Made by a program: the position numbers and the translations under genes. A DNA stretch of 64,000 bases from Isoetes taiwanensis. Taxonomy: Eukaryota > Streptophyta > Lycopodiopsida > Isoetales > Isoetaceae. Under the pieces are notes generated by a model. The model saw only the letters and a list, made by a program, of their open reading frames with translations, did not search any database and had not been told where the DNA came from. Below are positions 12,259-23,272 of the stretch, in pieces; position 1 is the first letter of the stretch; each line of letters begins with the position of its first letter. The stretch is from assembly GCA_021234155.1 (NCBI GenBank), contig JAJEKV010000143.1:60001-124000 (forward strand). The letters are read 5' to 3'.

Positions 12259-12342
12259 GATAAGAACGAAGAAGACAATGACCATGCAGGCAATGCAAAT
12301 GAAGAGGGTCATGGGGATGAACCAACAAATAGAGAGGATTGA
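12259..12342 (+). CDS. Possible acidic C-terminal exon
   Basis: After tactttatag the frame reads 'DKNEEDNDHAGNANEEGHGD' 'EPTNRED' and stops at TGA, 27 residues, strongly acidic. Such tails end many nuclear proteins. No upstream exon was found, so this could be a stray gene fragment. Low confidence. Confidence 0.25.
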   Translation, partial: DKNEEDNDHAGNANEEGHGDEPTNRED

Positions 12343-12529
12343 GTTGCTTATGTTGATTATTTTGTTGACATGAAAATTAGTATTTTACCTTGAAACATTT
12401 TCTATGGGCATTTGTTATGTTGGAAATTCTACTTAATGAAACTTCGTACTTTAGCTTTTTGATATCTAATTTGGAAAAGTAAATTATTTGTTATCAAAGA
12501 AAAAAAAATACCTAGATGTTTATCCTTTT

Positions 12530-13280
12530 GAAACAAGTCAAAATGCGCACATTGTCCCAAATTAGGTATTACCTAGACACACAACTTGTCACAAATTGTT
12601 ATTGGATGTCTTAGAGTAGATGGGTAGATGTAATATAGCTATCTTGTTGTCCCTAGCTTGCCATGTTGATGATGCTATGTTGTTAGTATAGGCTTTATTT
12701 ATTTGTCATAATGTGGTCACAACACTTATATTCTTTAGACACAAAACTAGTAACAAAATTTCTTACTAGTTGTCTTATTATGGATAGGATTATAGCTGCT
12801 ATTTTGTCACTATTTTGCCATGATGATGATGTTATGCTGTTAGTATAGGCTTTACTTATCTATCACAATGTGATCACAACACTAGCTATTTTTTAGACAC
12901 AAAAGTAATCACAAAATTTCTTACCGATTGCCTTACTGTAGATGCATTCTAGCTACTATTTTGTCACTAGCTTGCTATAATGCTGATGTAATGTTGTTCA
13001 TAAGGGCTTTCATTTATTTATCACAATGTTGATAAAATCTTGTCACAAGTTTGACATTTTCTAGATTACCATGTAGTTTTAAATTGATTTTGTGTCAATA
13101 TTATGACATAAATTGAAGCCACAAGCTTGACACAACATTCGACGCTATTGTGGCATGTTTGTGACAAATGATCATGACAAGTATAGTGTCAAGGCTGTGA
13201 CAATAACTGGGTTTTGACAAGTTCTCCTTGTGTCAAGAAATTTGACGTTACACTAGACACTATAGGTTTCTCTTGTAGTG
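12530..13280 (+). mobile_element. CACTA-like 3' end with 157-bp tandem repeats
   Basis: The segment ends ggtttctcttgtagtg at 13280, the complement of CACTACAAGAGAAACC, the typical CACTA (En/Spm) terminus. Upstream are about three and a half diverged units with a 157-158 bp period, marked by tgttagtataggcttta at 12681 and 12839 and a weaker copy near 12996. The last 250 bp are dense in tgtcac/gtgaca motifs, as in CACTA subterminal regions that bind transposase. I did not find the other end in this window. No transposase frame lies here. Confidence 0.65.
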
Positions 13281-13664
13281 AATGGGTAGAAGCGACTACT
13301 CATAAACGTCTAGACAGTCTTGTCCAATTGGTTAAGGGCATGTCGGTTAGGAATGTTAAAGTTGGTATCAGAGCATCGAGTCCGAGTCTCCATGGGTGCC
13401 TACATGCATGGGTAATTTGCAAAGACTTGGTAATTATTATGACATGGTATGACATAGACAATAGCCTTGGATGCTCGAGGACAAGCATAGTTCTAGTGGG
13501 AGAGACTGTAGCGGGCCCATGGTAGACCGCCCGAGTATTCGATCCTTGAATGTGCTTGTGGGGCGTTCCCGAGACACTGGCATAAATGGGTAGAAGCGAC
13601 TACTCATAAACGTCTAGACGGTTTTGCCCAGTTGGTTAAGGGCATGTCGGTTACGAACATTACA
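13281..13664 (+). mobile_element. TRIM-type miniature LTR element, copy 1
   Basis: The right LTR is 13507-13664 (TGTAGCGGG...ATTACA, 158 bp). Its last ~80 bp are repeated at 13281-13360 as the remnant of the left LTR, offset 304 bp. Right after the remnant comes TGGTATCAGAGC (13363-13374), the initiator-Met tRNA primer site, and just before the right LTR a purine tract, agtgggagagac. The internal part is only ~140 bp and codes nothing, as in TRIMs. The left LTR is cut exactly where the CACTA-like terminus ends. Confidence 0.8.
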
Positions 13665-13951
13665 TCTAGACCATAGATAGCGATCCTCGTTTGTGGGGTA
13701 TTCTTGTACAAATTTTGATATATTGTATAACGAGGTTTGTGAAATACTATAAGATTTTATACTAATGTACTAAATGGTGTTGTTTTTATACATATTATAT
13801 GATTTTTTGGGCTCTCGCTGCCCTGTCACCACGTGTATATATGCATCCAAACCAAAGGGGATTTCAGAGGGAATTTAATTTTAACGTGTTGGATGTAATG
13901 ACTTATATTAATTAAAAAAAAAAAAAAAAAATGGCCCCTTTGGGGCCTAGG
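13665..13951 (+). mobile_element. Fold-back element A, truncated copy
   Basis: From tctagaccatagatagcgat through cgatcctcgtttgtggggta and ggctctcgctgccct to gcatccaaaccaaagggg it matches the right two thirds of the complete element at 62338-62859. It ends in a poly(A) run and atggcccctttggggcc. The left third is missing, at the TRIM border. Confidence 0.75.
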
Positions 13952-14639
13952 AAAAGGTGGTATACAAATTAGAGAAAAGGGTTTATATAGATATATAAAA
14001 ATAGCCATGAAAGTACTATAATAAGCAAAGAAACAATATAATTCATAAAAAAAAAAAAAAAAAAAAAACAATGAAATACAGGAAAGAAACAATAAGAAAG
14101 ATATTCCGAGCAATAAGAAATAGTTTTGCAAGTTTGACATTGAAGTTTTACACGACCCGTATTTAAGGGTTAAATCATAATAGTTCCACACATGATTTCT
14201 AAATTCAGAAATATAACATTTGAATATCAATGTCAAAATATAATATTTAAGAGAACTATTGGCATTGAAGACCACCATAGTTTACAAGCTTGATACAAAA
14301 GATATCATTAACCAATTAAGCTTTCCATTGCAAAAATCTTCTTTGTATACCAAGCCCTTCCAAACTGCAAAAATGGGAAAGAGTACCATGTGTCATGTAG
14401 AAGCCAGCCATTGATTTCCATCAAATAAATTTTAACATTTTAACAAAGCAAACAAATAGTTTTAAACCGACAAACTTTATTCAGCACAGCACATGCCAAA
14501 CTTGATCACTTCAGCACTGCACATGCCAAACTTGTCTGAGACATTTGAATGCGTCAAGCATCTTAGATAGACTTACAGAATCTGTAGAGGTTATAATAAA
14601 GGGGTGAGATTTGAAGGCTACTTTAGATATCATGCAAGG
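13952..14639. other. No recognised gene
   Basis: AT-rich, with a 22-bp A run near 14048-14068. A short phrase, cagcac(tg/a)cacatgccaaacttg, is duplicated near 14484 and 14513. Nothing coding recognised. Confidence 0.4.
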
Positions 14640-15285
14640 ACACATTGCCGCCTTCGGATAAGTGGTCACTTAAGCTTCCAGGGAGTAAGTGGCCCGCCAT
14701 GTGGAAGTGGGCGTGGAATACATTGCCTCCTCCTAAAATCCGTACCCTTCTATGGCGGATCTTGCACCGTAGCCTCGGGGTGAATGTCCGAGTACACAGT
14801 TCAAGCCTCGGTAAGCGGAAACATGCCCTCTATGTGGGGCGCCCGAGACCATTGAGCCTTTGCTTTGTCCTATGCAGGAGGTAGGGGCAGCTTGGTCCCG
14901 GGTGAGAGCCCTCTTTGGGTCTTCAACGTGCGGTCGAAAAGCTTCTCATGGGAGTCTTTCCCTAGCGGTTGGTCGGTGGCCAAGCAGCCCGAAGCGTTCC
15001 ATTTATCTTGAGCTTGGCTTCCGTGGTTGATTTGGAAAAGACGGAGAGCCGAGGTCTTCGAATCAAGGTCTTAGCCCTTTCCGGTTGGTTCGATCTTGAG
15101 GCATAAGTTGTGGCAGGCTTACCAAGTCTCAAGCTTGTCTGGCACAGTTAAGCGGGAAATTTGGTCGACATTCCTACAGATTGTGAATCATGATGGGCAC
15201 TTCATTTCTTAGCACCACACTTATCATTGTACTTGATCACATTCTAGTGGTTTAATATATTCCTATATTCTTCAAAAAAAAAAAA
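14640..15285 (+). mobile_element. LINE 3' fragment with poly(A)
   Basis: The frame from 14645 reads 'WNTLPPPKIRTLLWRILH' and 'LGVNVRVHSSSLGKRKHA', the zf-RVT region found at the C terminus of plant LINE reverse transcriptases (WKLKIPPKI..FLWRIL.. type). The zinc-ligand part then drifts out of frame. The copy ends with an A run at 15274-15285, the expected 3' tail. It is 5' truncated at about 14640, normal for target-primed integration. Confidence 0.75.
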
Positions 15286-15781
15286 TAATCCTTCATTCTT
15301 GGTTAGAAACTACAAAGCACTGAGATGTACACAAAACATCTAATAAAATAAATATTGTAATAATACAGTTCGTTACAAACCCATGAAAGCAGGGGCATGA
15401 GCAAGAAAATTGAGATGACAATTAGGAGGCTGTGCTGAAGAGGCCATAGGAGCAGGAAACTGAGAGCAAGATTGCATGTCGACAGTGGTAACCATGGAGG
15501 CCGAAATGCATGATCCCAATTACGGGACTGAATTATACAAAGAAATCCATCTGATGCCATACAACTCAAAACGGACACCCGAGGTGGGAGACATCTGATT
15601 GAAGCAATGTCAAAATTGACGGTAATCATGAAGGCCGAAATAGAGAGAAAATTACCTGATGCCATACAATCCTGGAAATCTTACTACAAGGGCTTTCCAA
15701 CGCACCAAAAATCGCTCGAAATGGACTCCCGATGAGGGAGATATCTGAGATTGAACCAGCGCCAAAATCCTAGCCCCAGCA
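15286..15781. other. Spacer with degenerate duplication; target-site copy at end
   Basis: Two related stretches, each containing gatgccatacaa and ending ggtgggagacatctgattgaa or gagggagatatctgagattgaa (about 15550-15605 and 15660-15755), look like an old tandem duplication of a non-coding repeat. 15773-15781 is GCCCCAGCA, the left target duplication of the following MITE. Confidence 0.5.
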
Positions 15782-16234
15782 GGCTCAGGATAATCTTACC
15801 CTGGATTGAGGGATCCCGGAGGTGTGATCCCGGAGGACGGCATCCCGGGAGGATGTGTGATCCCGGAGGACGGGATCCCCCTTACTGCGCAGTAACTGCA
15901 CAAAAAACTGAACCCTTATAGGGAAAATCAGGGAAGTTTTGTGTGGCTTTTTCTTGCTCGATTCTCCTCCAAATCGGGTAGCGCCTGTGCTAGGGTGGTC
16001 GGAATCAGTGGGAGGATAGGATCAGGTATCAGCAGAGGAGGAAGGAGGGCGAGCGCCGCAGCGATGGCGCTGCCCCAATCTTGCCAAAAAATGGCCTACG
16101 AACTGCGCAGTAGCCTTTAACTGTGCAGTTAACGGCGGGATCCCGTCCTCCGGGATCACACATCCTCCCGGGATGCCGTCCTCCGGGATCACACCTCCGG
16201 GATCCCTCAATCCAGGGTAAGATTATCCTGATCC
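15782..16234. mobile_element. Non-autonomous Mutator-like element with 9-bp TSD
   Basis: 453 bp flanked by perfect 9-bp direct repeats GCCCCAGCA (15773-15781 and 16235-16243). The terminal inverted repeats are about 110 bp: ggctcaggataatcttaccc at the left and its complement (one mismatch) at the right, continuing through gagggatcccggaggtgtga and atcccggaggacggcatccc to gacgggatccc. Long TIRs with a 9-bp duplication are diagnostic of the Mutator superfamily. The 200-bp core has no convincing coding frame; the Arg/Gly-rich frames across the arms are palindrome artefacts. Arms nearly identical: recent insertion. Confidence 0.9.
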
Positions 16235-16361
16235 GCCCCAGCATCACCAAATCAACCAAGGCTTTATCTAATATTCATATACAACCACACAATCTCTCTG
16301 TTTTTAGCCTTTATCTAATATTCACATACAACCACACAATCTCTTTTTTCTTGTTCTTTTT

Positions 16362-16480
16362 AAATCAACGGCCAAGAAAATGTGCACTCTAGAAATACTA
16401 TTTAGTACAGTCAAACGAATACATCAACCAAATCATAACAAAAAATACAAAGGAAACCCCCTGTTATTGTGCTATATATT
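16362..16480 (-). repeat. Repeat B terminus, copy 1
   Basis: Read on the minus strand: aatatatagcacaataacag, ggggtttcc, then gtactaaatagtatttctag, agtgcac and ggccgttgattt. Same order as copies at 21716, 33693, 35114 and 55761. The gtagca..aacaggggg edge is always the outer side. Confidence 0.8.
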
Positions 16481-16774
16481 CCAATTGCTATAATATCTAC
16501 AAAAATTTATTACGGCGGCCAAGGCCGCCGCGAACATTTCTTTCCTTCGACTTGTTTTCTACTTTGAATTGTGATTGTTCGAGATAGTGCAAGGAAGTCC
16601 CAGTGTGAGAGCATTGATGTGGTATAGCCTTGTTTTGAGATCTTTGAATTCTATTTTGGGTCTTGCATTATATGCATGAATGGTAGAACATGGATTTATG
16701 TTTCCCTAGCCCTTATTAGGCTCATCCAAGGACCAAAGGAAAAGCCATGGACATGAGACCAGGTATCATGTATG

Positions 16775-16888
16775 GTGGCATGCCAAGTGGGAGCACTTTC
16801 CGGTGTGGACCGGTGGGGCCCCGCGACCGGCGGAGCCGGGAGCGGGTCACCGGTCCCACCGGAAAGTGCGACCACGTGGCATGCCACC
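16775..16888. repeat. GC-rich palindromic mini-element
   Basis: Left arm 16775-16816 (ggtggcatgccaagtggg, agcactttccggtgtggacc) is the inverted complement of 16848-16888, with three or four differences. The spacer of ~31 bp is itself GC-rich. Could extrude as a cruciform; likely a small fold-back MITE. It is followed to ~17060 by GC-rich text with the phrase gatggcgctctgcgg twice. Confidence 0.7.
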
Positions 16889-17161
16889 ACAACATGGAAA
16901 TTGGGAGCGGTCCCCCTTTTCTTCCGGAGGTCCGGCGATGGCGCTCTGCGGCCTCTGGCGCTGGACGGCTATGGCGTTCTCTCTATTGTCCGACGATGGC
17001 GCTCTGCGGTTATTGCGCTCGGCATCCTCTCAGCTATGGCGCTTGGCATCCTCTGGCAGCAAGTAGGTAATAGCTTAGAGTGATTTTTTCCTATTTTATG
17101 CTTTCAGAATGCGTTGGTGCTAATTTTTTCTTGCATGCAGGTCAAATCCCCCCCCTCTTGC

Positions 17162-17600
17162 AAGGATTCTGATGTTAAAGAGTTTGTGTTGTCATTTGGT
17201 TGCGTGAAATCCGAGTTTCTTGGTGCTGCAGCGGCAAAGGGTTGAAGGGTTAAAGAAAATCCAGGCCGGATCTTGGTGTTTTGTTTGCCATATTCTCGTC
17301 TTGTTTCTTGTATCCTCTGTTTGTACAAATCTACCGCTCTTGCAGAAGGATTCAGATGCTAAAGGGTTTTGTGTTCCATACATTTCGCCATTTGGTTGCA
17401 TGAAATCCGAGTTTCTTGGTGCTGCAGCGGCAAAGGGCTGAAGGGTTAAAGAAAAGCCAGGCCAGATCTTGGTGGTTTTGTTTGCCATCTTATCCTCTGT
17501 GTTTCTTCTTGTACAAATCTGCCTCTCTTGCAGAAGGATTCTGATGCTAAGGAGTTTGTGTTCCATTCATTTCGCCATTTGGTTTCGTGAAATCCTATCT
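17162..17600 (+). repeat. Tandem array, 184-188 bp period
   Basis: Units start aaggattc(t/a)gatg at 17162, 17346 and 17534. Shared internal phrases are ccgagtttcttggtgctgca and gcggcaaaggg(t/c)tgaaggg; each unit also holds tttgtttgcc and cttgcag just before the next. About 2.3 copies, high identity. The ctcttgcag before each unit looks like a splice acceptor, so exon duplication is possible, but no frame stays open across units. Confidence 0.8.
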
Positions 17601-18837
17601 TGTGAAAATCCTGTGAAATCTGGCGTGAAACAGAGGACTTGGACTTGTTATTACTGTGTGAAACAGAGGACCTGCGTGAAACAGAAGACTTGCTGTGTAA
17701 AATTTGTGTGTAAAACTTGTGTTTCTGTTGGCAACCTACTGTAGCCTGTTAATTTTTGTACGCCCGGAATTGGCTTCCCACTTTCCATTCCGGGTTGTAG
17801 GGATGTGCCAGATGGCAGCATGTGGCTCATCTTCCGCCCAAAACCGCGACCCAATTTCCATGTTGGTAGTGGGTATAAGTTATTTAAAAAGAAACCACGG
17901 TTGGAACCACTAAATAATTTGGTTAAAATGAAGACATGAGTTTGGTTTCCATGTCTTAAATATGAAAAAAGTCTCTCTATCCTTCCAAAGTTTTTGTATC
18001 TTAGAGAAGTTCGAAATTGTTATACTTCGTTGATCTAGACTCTCGACAACAACACTTGCAAGGGGCCAAAGTAGCTGCATGCAACGTACTCCTAAGAATG
18101 GCTGCCTTATTAGCCACCGAATCATCAAGGCCGTAAATTTACACATTGCTATGTTAGAGAAGGCAAGGAAGGACGCCAGAACAAACCACCACCTTCGTCC
18201 TGTCTTAAGGTCTCAAGTTGCCCGTCTACTTTCTTTTCTATTTGGAGCTCGCATGTTTCTTAGTTTCAAGGTTTATTCTAGCATTTTCTATTTTTCGTAA
18301 GGACCCCGAGAGCGATCAGTTTGTAGTTGATGCATTTTCGATGCTTGATTCATATGCTCTTAAGTCTTTGGATTTGTTGCAATTTGTCGAAAAGCCCAAA
18401 ATTCAATTGAATGCATTTAGCAACAGCTCATTGAATACATTCAGCAACAACTCTTTTCTTACTTGTGTTCGTTTGCCAATTACAGGCCTAAGATCAAATT
18501 GTTTTATGAATTATATCAATTGGGCACAATTTATTGGCCATAATTCATCTTCACAAATGCAGTTGTTGCAAATTTGACACATTTCGCAGTTCTAGTTATG
18601 AAGCTTTAGGAAGGGAGTGAGAAACAGGGAATGCTGAATCGTCAAAAGTGACTTTAGCGTCTTGTTAGGCAACATCATGCGCGATCTTAAAGAATGTTTG
18701 ATGGTTTAGCAGGTGATCTCCAAAGAATTTGCTTATTAATATGATGATGGGTATCACTTCAAAAGGAAGAATTAGTATGCTTGCCACTAGAAATGACAGC
18801 TCCTGTATATCTTACCTGCCGTATATATCTTGCCCCT
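17601..18837. other. Spacer with short repeats
   Basis: 17625-17690 has three copies of gtgaaacagaggac or a near variant. Near 17763-17800 a hairpin CCCGGAATTGG / CCATTCCGGG stands. Frames at 18079-18577 look weakly coding ('SDQFVVDAFSMLDSYALKSL') but match nothing I know. Confidence 0.35.
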
Positions 18838-18980
18838 ATATATCTTACCCGCCATCGCCATCCAGGCTCATCAAAACCAAAACTAGCCATGGATGAACTG
18901 CAAAGGGGCTTCCGATCGCTTGGTTTTAATTTGCCCCTGATAACCACTTGATGAGCCTGGGCGGCGATGGCGGGTAAGGC
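18838..18980. repeat. 31-bp inverted repeat
   Basis: cttacccgccatcgccatcc then aggctcatcaa (from about 18843) is the complement of ttgatgagcctgggcggcga tggcgggtaag (about 18947-18977), with two mismatches. Adjacent atatcttacc phrases at 18807-18850 repeat three times. Likely a small fold-back element. Confidence 0.7.
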
Positions 18981-20240
18981 CAATAATATACGACAAATAA
19001 AAGCCGATCTAAAATCAACGGCTAGGATAAGTGCCCTCAAGAATATTCTAAAAAAATCGTTCTGCAACAGTTATATATGTTTAGAAAGGTACATTTTAGG
19101 AAGACACGTGATGAAACATGCATTCGCCCCACTTCGTCTACCTGATGATAGCTTGTGGGTTTTTGAACCTTAGTGAAAGACATCCAAACCCAAAATGCAA
19201 ACTGCCATTCTATGTCCTTAGTGTGATGGGCTATGCTACACATATGCAGGTTAAACAATCTATTAGGTGGGGTATTTGGCATACTAATTTAGATTTGCTC
19301 CAAAAGGGATTTTCGTGCACATTTTACTCCAAAAGCTAGATCTTGAAGAAATTTCAAGCATTGGGAAGTTCTTTTGGAGATTCTTCAAATCTTACAAAGT
19401 TTGAATAGATCTTATAATATTTGTTGATTTGAAAATGTCTCAATAAGCAAAAAAATGATTGGAGGGATCCAGGGGGGAAATGTATACGGTGGAAAAGACC
19501 ATGGTCCTATGCCACTGATGTATAAAAGGAGCGTGATCACAAAAAATGGTAGAAAAATGTCTTCCTTCTGAAGCACGTAAAGGTATTAGGGAGTGTTGGT
19601 TAGAGGACTCCTTAAAAAAATTCGAGTCCTTGTATCGACGGATTGGCAACCATTGCAAATCATAGGGTATTTGATTATAAATACAGTGCAACCAATCATT
19701 TCTAAGCATATTTGCACTAGTGCATGCTACACATACGGGAGCCATAGGATGGGCAAATCTGACATCTAAAATATATAATTTACCCCAAATAGTGGTGCAA
19801 AAACCACCTAATGGTAAGTATGCCTACGTAAAGTGGTCGAACAAACCCCCCTATACTTGAACTCACATGTTCTGTATGCCCAACAAATGTGAATCCTCCA
19901 GGCTTCTAAAGCTTCTTCCTGTAGCGGCCCCGAGGATTTTTGTGATGTTCCCCTAAAATATATAGTATAAATACGTATATTTCTAGGCCACGTCACCATA
20001 CAAGCAGTATACATAGGGGAGCATGGCCAAGTTATATTACATAACTTTACCAACCTTAGGATGGAACCATTTCCACATGGCCCCATCCTATTGGGCAACC
20101 CTCTCATTGGGCTTCCTCTCCTAGTTTTTATAATCCCTCCTTTAACTACGAAAAGGCATATTATTTGCAATCATCCTTTGGTTGTAGCCTACCTGCAAAA
20201 TTGAATACTACTAGTTAAAAATCGTATTGCCCTATATCCC
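18981..20240. other. No recognised gene
   Basis: AT-rich. A 25-bp phrase, tatataatttacccca plus neighbours at ~19770, recurs near 53461. No coding motif seen. Confidence 0.4.
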
Positions 20241-20340
20241 TTCCTTAAATGCTGCTAGATATTCTTCCTCTACTTTACTCCTATGGTGCCTCCCTTAAAT
20301 GCTGCTGGATATTCTTCCTCCACTTTACTCCTATGGTGCC
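20241..20340 (+). repeat. 50-bp tandem duplication
   Basis: Units 20241-20290 and 20291-20340 (ccttaaatgctgctrgatat ... ctatggtgcc) differ at about three positions. Confidence 0.85.
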
Positions 20341-20584
20341 ATCATCACATCACACGCTCTAACTATCTTTCCTAAGACTAGCTTTAACTGTTCATTCTAG
20401 CCTAATCTACGCAGCCCTTGTGCCACTCCTAATCAAATATTTATTTCTGTAAATGGTCGTTTGGAAATTCCCATATTTTGAGTTCACAATCCTAAATTCA
20501 AAATTTTCGATTTACAAATCCTAACTTAAGATTAAAGATTTTAAATTTAAATTTAAATTTATTGCCAAACATGCCTAGAAATCA

Positions 20585-20940
20585 TATGCGGAACACAAGA
20601 TGCAAGTTTTCATTTGGAGTGTGCTTCACCAAGTCATAGCTGCTAACAAAGTGGTATATGACAGATGTTCTGGTGACAATGATGACATCTCTCCCAGCTG
20701 TAAACTTTGTGGTAATCACAGTGAGTCAGTGAACCACATATTTCAACTGCCCCAGTATCAGAGATTTTTGGAGATGGCTAGATAAATATCTTATGGACCG
20801 AGATATTAGACTAGGAAATTGGGCCCATCCAATGGACATTCTGAGAAAAAAAAAAACTCAAGGGGCAAGAGATATGATATTGTTGCTGGAACTCTGGTTT
20901 TTTCTCGGATCTTCATATCAGAAATTGATTCTTTAGGCCA
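20585..20940 (+). mobile_element. LINE zf-RVT fragment
   Basis: The frame 'QVFIWSVLHQVIAANK' and 'CKLCGNHSESVNHIF' is the zinc-binding region (CxxC...H) at the C terminus of plant LINE ORF2. A one-base slip near 20760 moves to 'DFWRWLDKYLMDRDIRLGNW' and 'GARDMILLLELWFFLGSS'. Both ends are truncated; no poly(A) seen. Confidence 0.65.
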
Positions 20941-21715
20941 AGTTTATTTCCACGACCCTGGAGTTCTTGATTTGCTAATATGTGTATTTTTCAGATGATG
21001 TTTCGCCATAAATTCCTGCAAGAAGGTGGTCAAAAAAGAAAAGGGGAACTAAGAAAGAGATGCTTCTTGAAATGATTCAAGGGAACCAGGAAGGTCAGCC
21101 CTCCAATCCTAATGAATCCATCCTCTGCTCTAAATAAATACTTTTGCTTTGAACAAGAAACTCAGGGCTTTGTGCTGAACAAAAGCTTGATTACCCGTTG
21201 GCCTATTCATACCTGCTTGAAAACTTGACCCCCTTTTCTGAACACTTTAGCCTGTGCCGGGACAACGATACAACCAGGGGAAAAATTAAGCATACTATAT
21301 ATTTTTTCATAAAAAATGGTTTGGCTATTTTTTCAAAATTTTACAGTATTTTATGATATATATTTGGCTAAAGTTATTATTATTATTACATTTATATATA
21401 TTTGGACTTGGCGAAACTTTTGAATTATGTAACATAAGCTCACAACATAGCTTATAACATCCATAGTCTGAACTGCATTCCATGCAACAACATCTTCTAG
21501 ATATGGTGATCAAATTGCACTTATCTCTAACCCAGATATTATGCAACCAATTCGGGCATCTAGAGGGATATTGGACCTCTCTGAAGATGCATATATGGTA
21601 TATGTATTAGAAATTCATAGTTTGAAAAACTATATCACCAATGATGGTAGGTGGGGATGTGTAAAAGTCTATAATAAGAATTCATTTTTGTTTGGCTATT
21701 TATGATTTAACGTAT
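20941..21715. other. No recognised gene
   Basis: AT-rich. A short basic frame, 'ARRWSKKKRGTKKEMLLEMI', near 21018-21137 ends in tctaaataaata and might be a terminal exon; nothing supports it further. Confidence 0.3.
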
Positions 21716-22521
21716 AAATATGTAGCATTATAACAGGGGGTTTTTTTTGTGATTTTATACGCTTTTTGGCATGGTTTTCATATGATTTCATGGGCGTATT
21801 GCACGAGGCATACTAATCAGTACATCTAGAGTGCACCAAATTTTTGCATGCAATTTGTACAATTTTTGTTTCATCCTCCTCAATGGTTAAGATCAGAGGG
21901 CTTACAAAGAAAGCCCTCTTTTAATTCAAACAGATCCAAGGGCTTACAATGAAAGCCATTTTCTCATGAAATTCGAGACAACCGGAATTAGGGCACGGTT
22001 AGGGTTTGTGGAATCGATGATGGCAGCTGCTTACTTGGAGACATGCATAGCCGATGGAATAGGGCAATCTCAGGGCCGATTCTAACTATGGTGTGGCCGA
22101 TTTTAACTGTAGTGTTGCATTCATTGCTTGAAGGGAGAGATTTGAGGCAAAGCTTTTACCAAGTAACAAGATTTTGTGGAATAGCCATGGGTTGTGCTAA
22201 AGGGAATCGGTTTTTGATAGGATGATGTTGCCTGATAGGATGTTGTTGCTCTAAGGAAACGGCAATACAAGGTTGACTTGAATAATCTAGTTGGTTCAGG
22301 GCCATGTGGTCGTATTGTAGCATCTGACGTTGAAACTCATCCTTCCGCTTTGCTGTTCCTTTTTGCGTTTTTGTTGTTCCAAATTCTTGCATTCGGTTTC
22401 CTTTAGAATGCAAGAAGCCATGTTTAATTTTTCAAGAATTCATGCAGAAAGAGCGATATCTGATGTGGGCCGAGCTGTGTTTAGCTGATACGATGTTTTA
22501 TGGTTAGATCGGAGGTTGCCG

Positions 22522-22781
22522 ATGCCGGGAACCCCATTAACTCGTCGTAGAAACCAGAATCGAGCTTCAAGAACTTGGAGTTTCGCAGGTAAGATCCATG
22601 GACTTAAAGGATGGAGATCGTCTGTTAAGTTGGGGTCTTTTTTTTTGCATTTCTAGGTATGGACTATGCGGTTTCGAGGCCGCGGTCTCATACCGTAGCA
22701 AAAATGGGCGTTGCAGCTGCCCTCACTGTAATCTGCATGTATATCTTGAAGCAGAGTTCTGGACCTACAAGCACAGATCTA
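22522..22781 (+). pseudogene. Type II membrane protein N-terminal exons (captured fragment)
   Basis: Exon 1 (22522-22588, 'MPGTPLTRRRNQNRASRTWS') ends GCAG|GTAAGA; exon 2 (22657-22781) follows tttctag and reads 'MDYAVSRPRSHTVAKMGVAA' then 'ALTVICMYILKQSSGPTSTDL' less one, ending CTA|GTAAGT. Phases agree (1 at the join, 0 at the end). An Arg-rich short cytosolic tail followed by one ~17-residue hydrophobic helix is typical of Golgi type II enzymes; I do not recognise which. The lumenal domain is absent: the next exon downstream belongs to a different gene. Confidence 0.5.
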
Positions 22782-22820
22782 GTAAGTCGTTGTGACTTCA
22801 TGATTTCTTTGCGTCTTTAG

Positions 22821-23080
22821 TTGCTAAGAAAAAGCCTACCGTTTCTTCAGCTGTAACTGAATCTCCTAAGGATCTGGTCCATGCTGCTTCAGCAGTTTTA
22901 GCAAAAGTATGATCTAAGGTTGTGTCTTCAGATGGTGCCATTATTGCTCATAATAAGGAGGTCCCTTTCACTGCCACGCAAGCTGCAGTGGCTCGAAATA
23001 TGGTGGAAAGCCTTTCAGTTCCCACATTCATGGTTGGGTACGCTATCAATACTAAAGCATTGGTTGCACTTTACAAACGG
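22821..23080 (+). pseudogene. Plastid-type pyruvate dehydrogenase E2 fragment
   Basis: After gcgtctttag the frame reaches 'VPFTATQAAVARNMVESLSV' and 'PTFMVGYAINTKALVALYKR', then a GTATGC donor. This equals the start of the catalytic acetyltransferase domain of plant plastid dihydrolipoamide acetyltransferase (VPFTxMQxAVSRNMVESLxVPTFRVGY..DALDALYKK), and the exon end falls at the same point as in the real gene family. An in-frame TGA sits near 22911, upstream of the conserved part. Lipoyl domain, peripheral-subunit-binding domain and the active-site His region are absent. So this is a one-exon fragment, not a working E2. Confidence 0.75.
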
Positions 23081-23272
23081 GTATGCTTCTGTTCTAACCT
23101 TGATGCTTATTACATTGTCATCTGATTGTGCAACTTACTGATTTCTTTTTACCTGGGAAAATGTAGGATGAAATCTTTGCTTGGAAGCATTTGGTCTGTC
23201 GTGCAGAAACAAAAGATGCTACTTTTCTGGTCTTGAAACTGGCAATGTAAAAATACAAAGCAAGATCCGTCC

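Noticed and set aside
16022-16392. Frames with repeated 'IPGGCVIPEDGIP'-like text
   Set aside because: They translate the inverted arms of the Mutator-like MITE and mirror each other on both strands.
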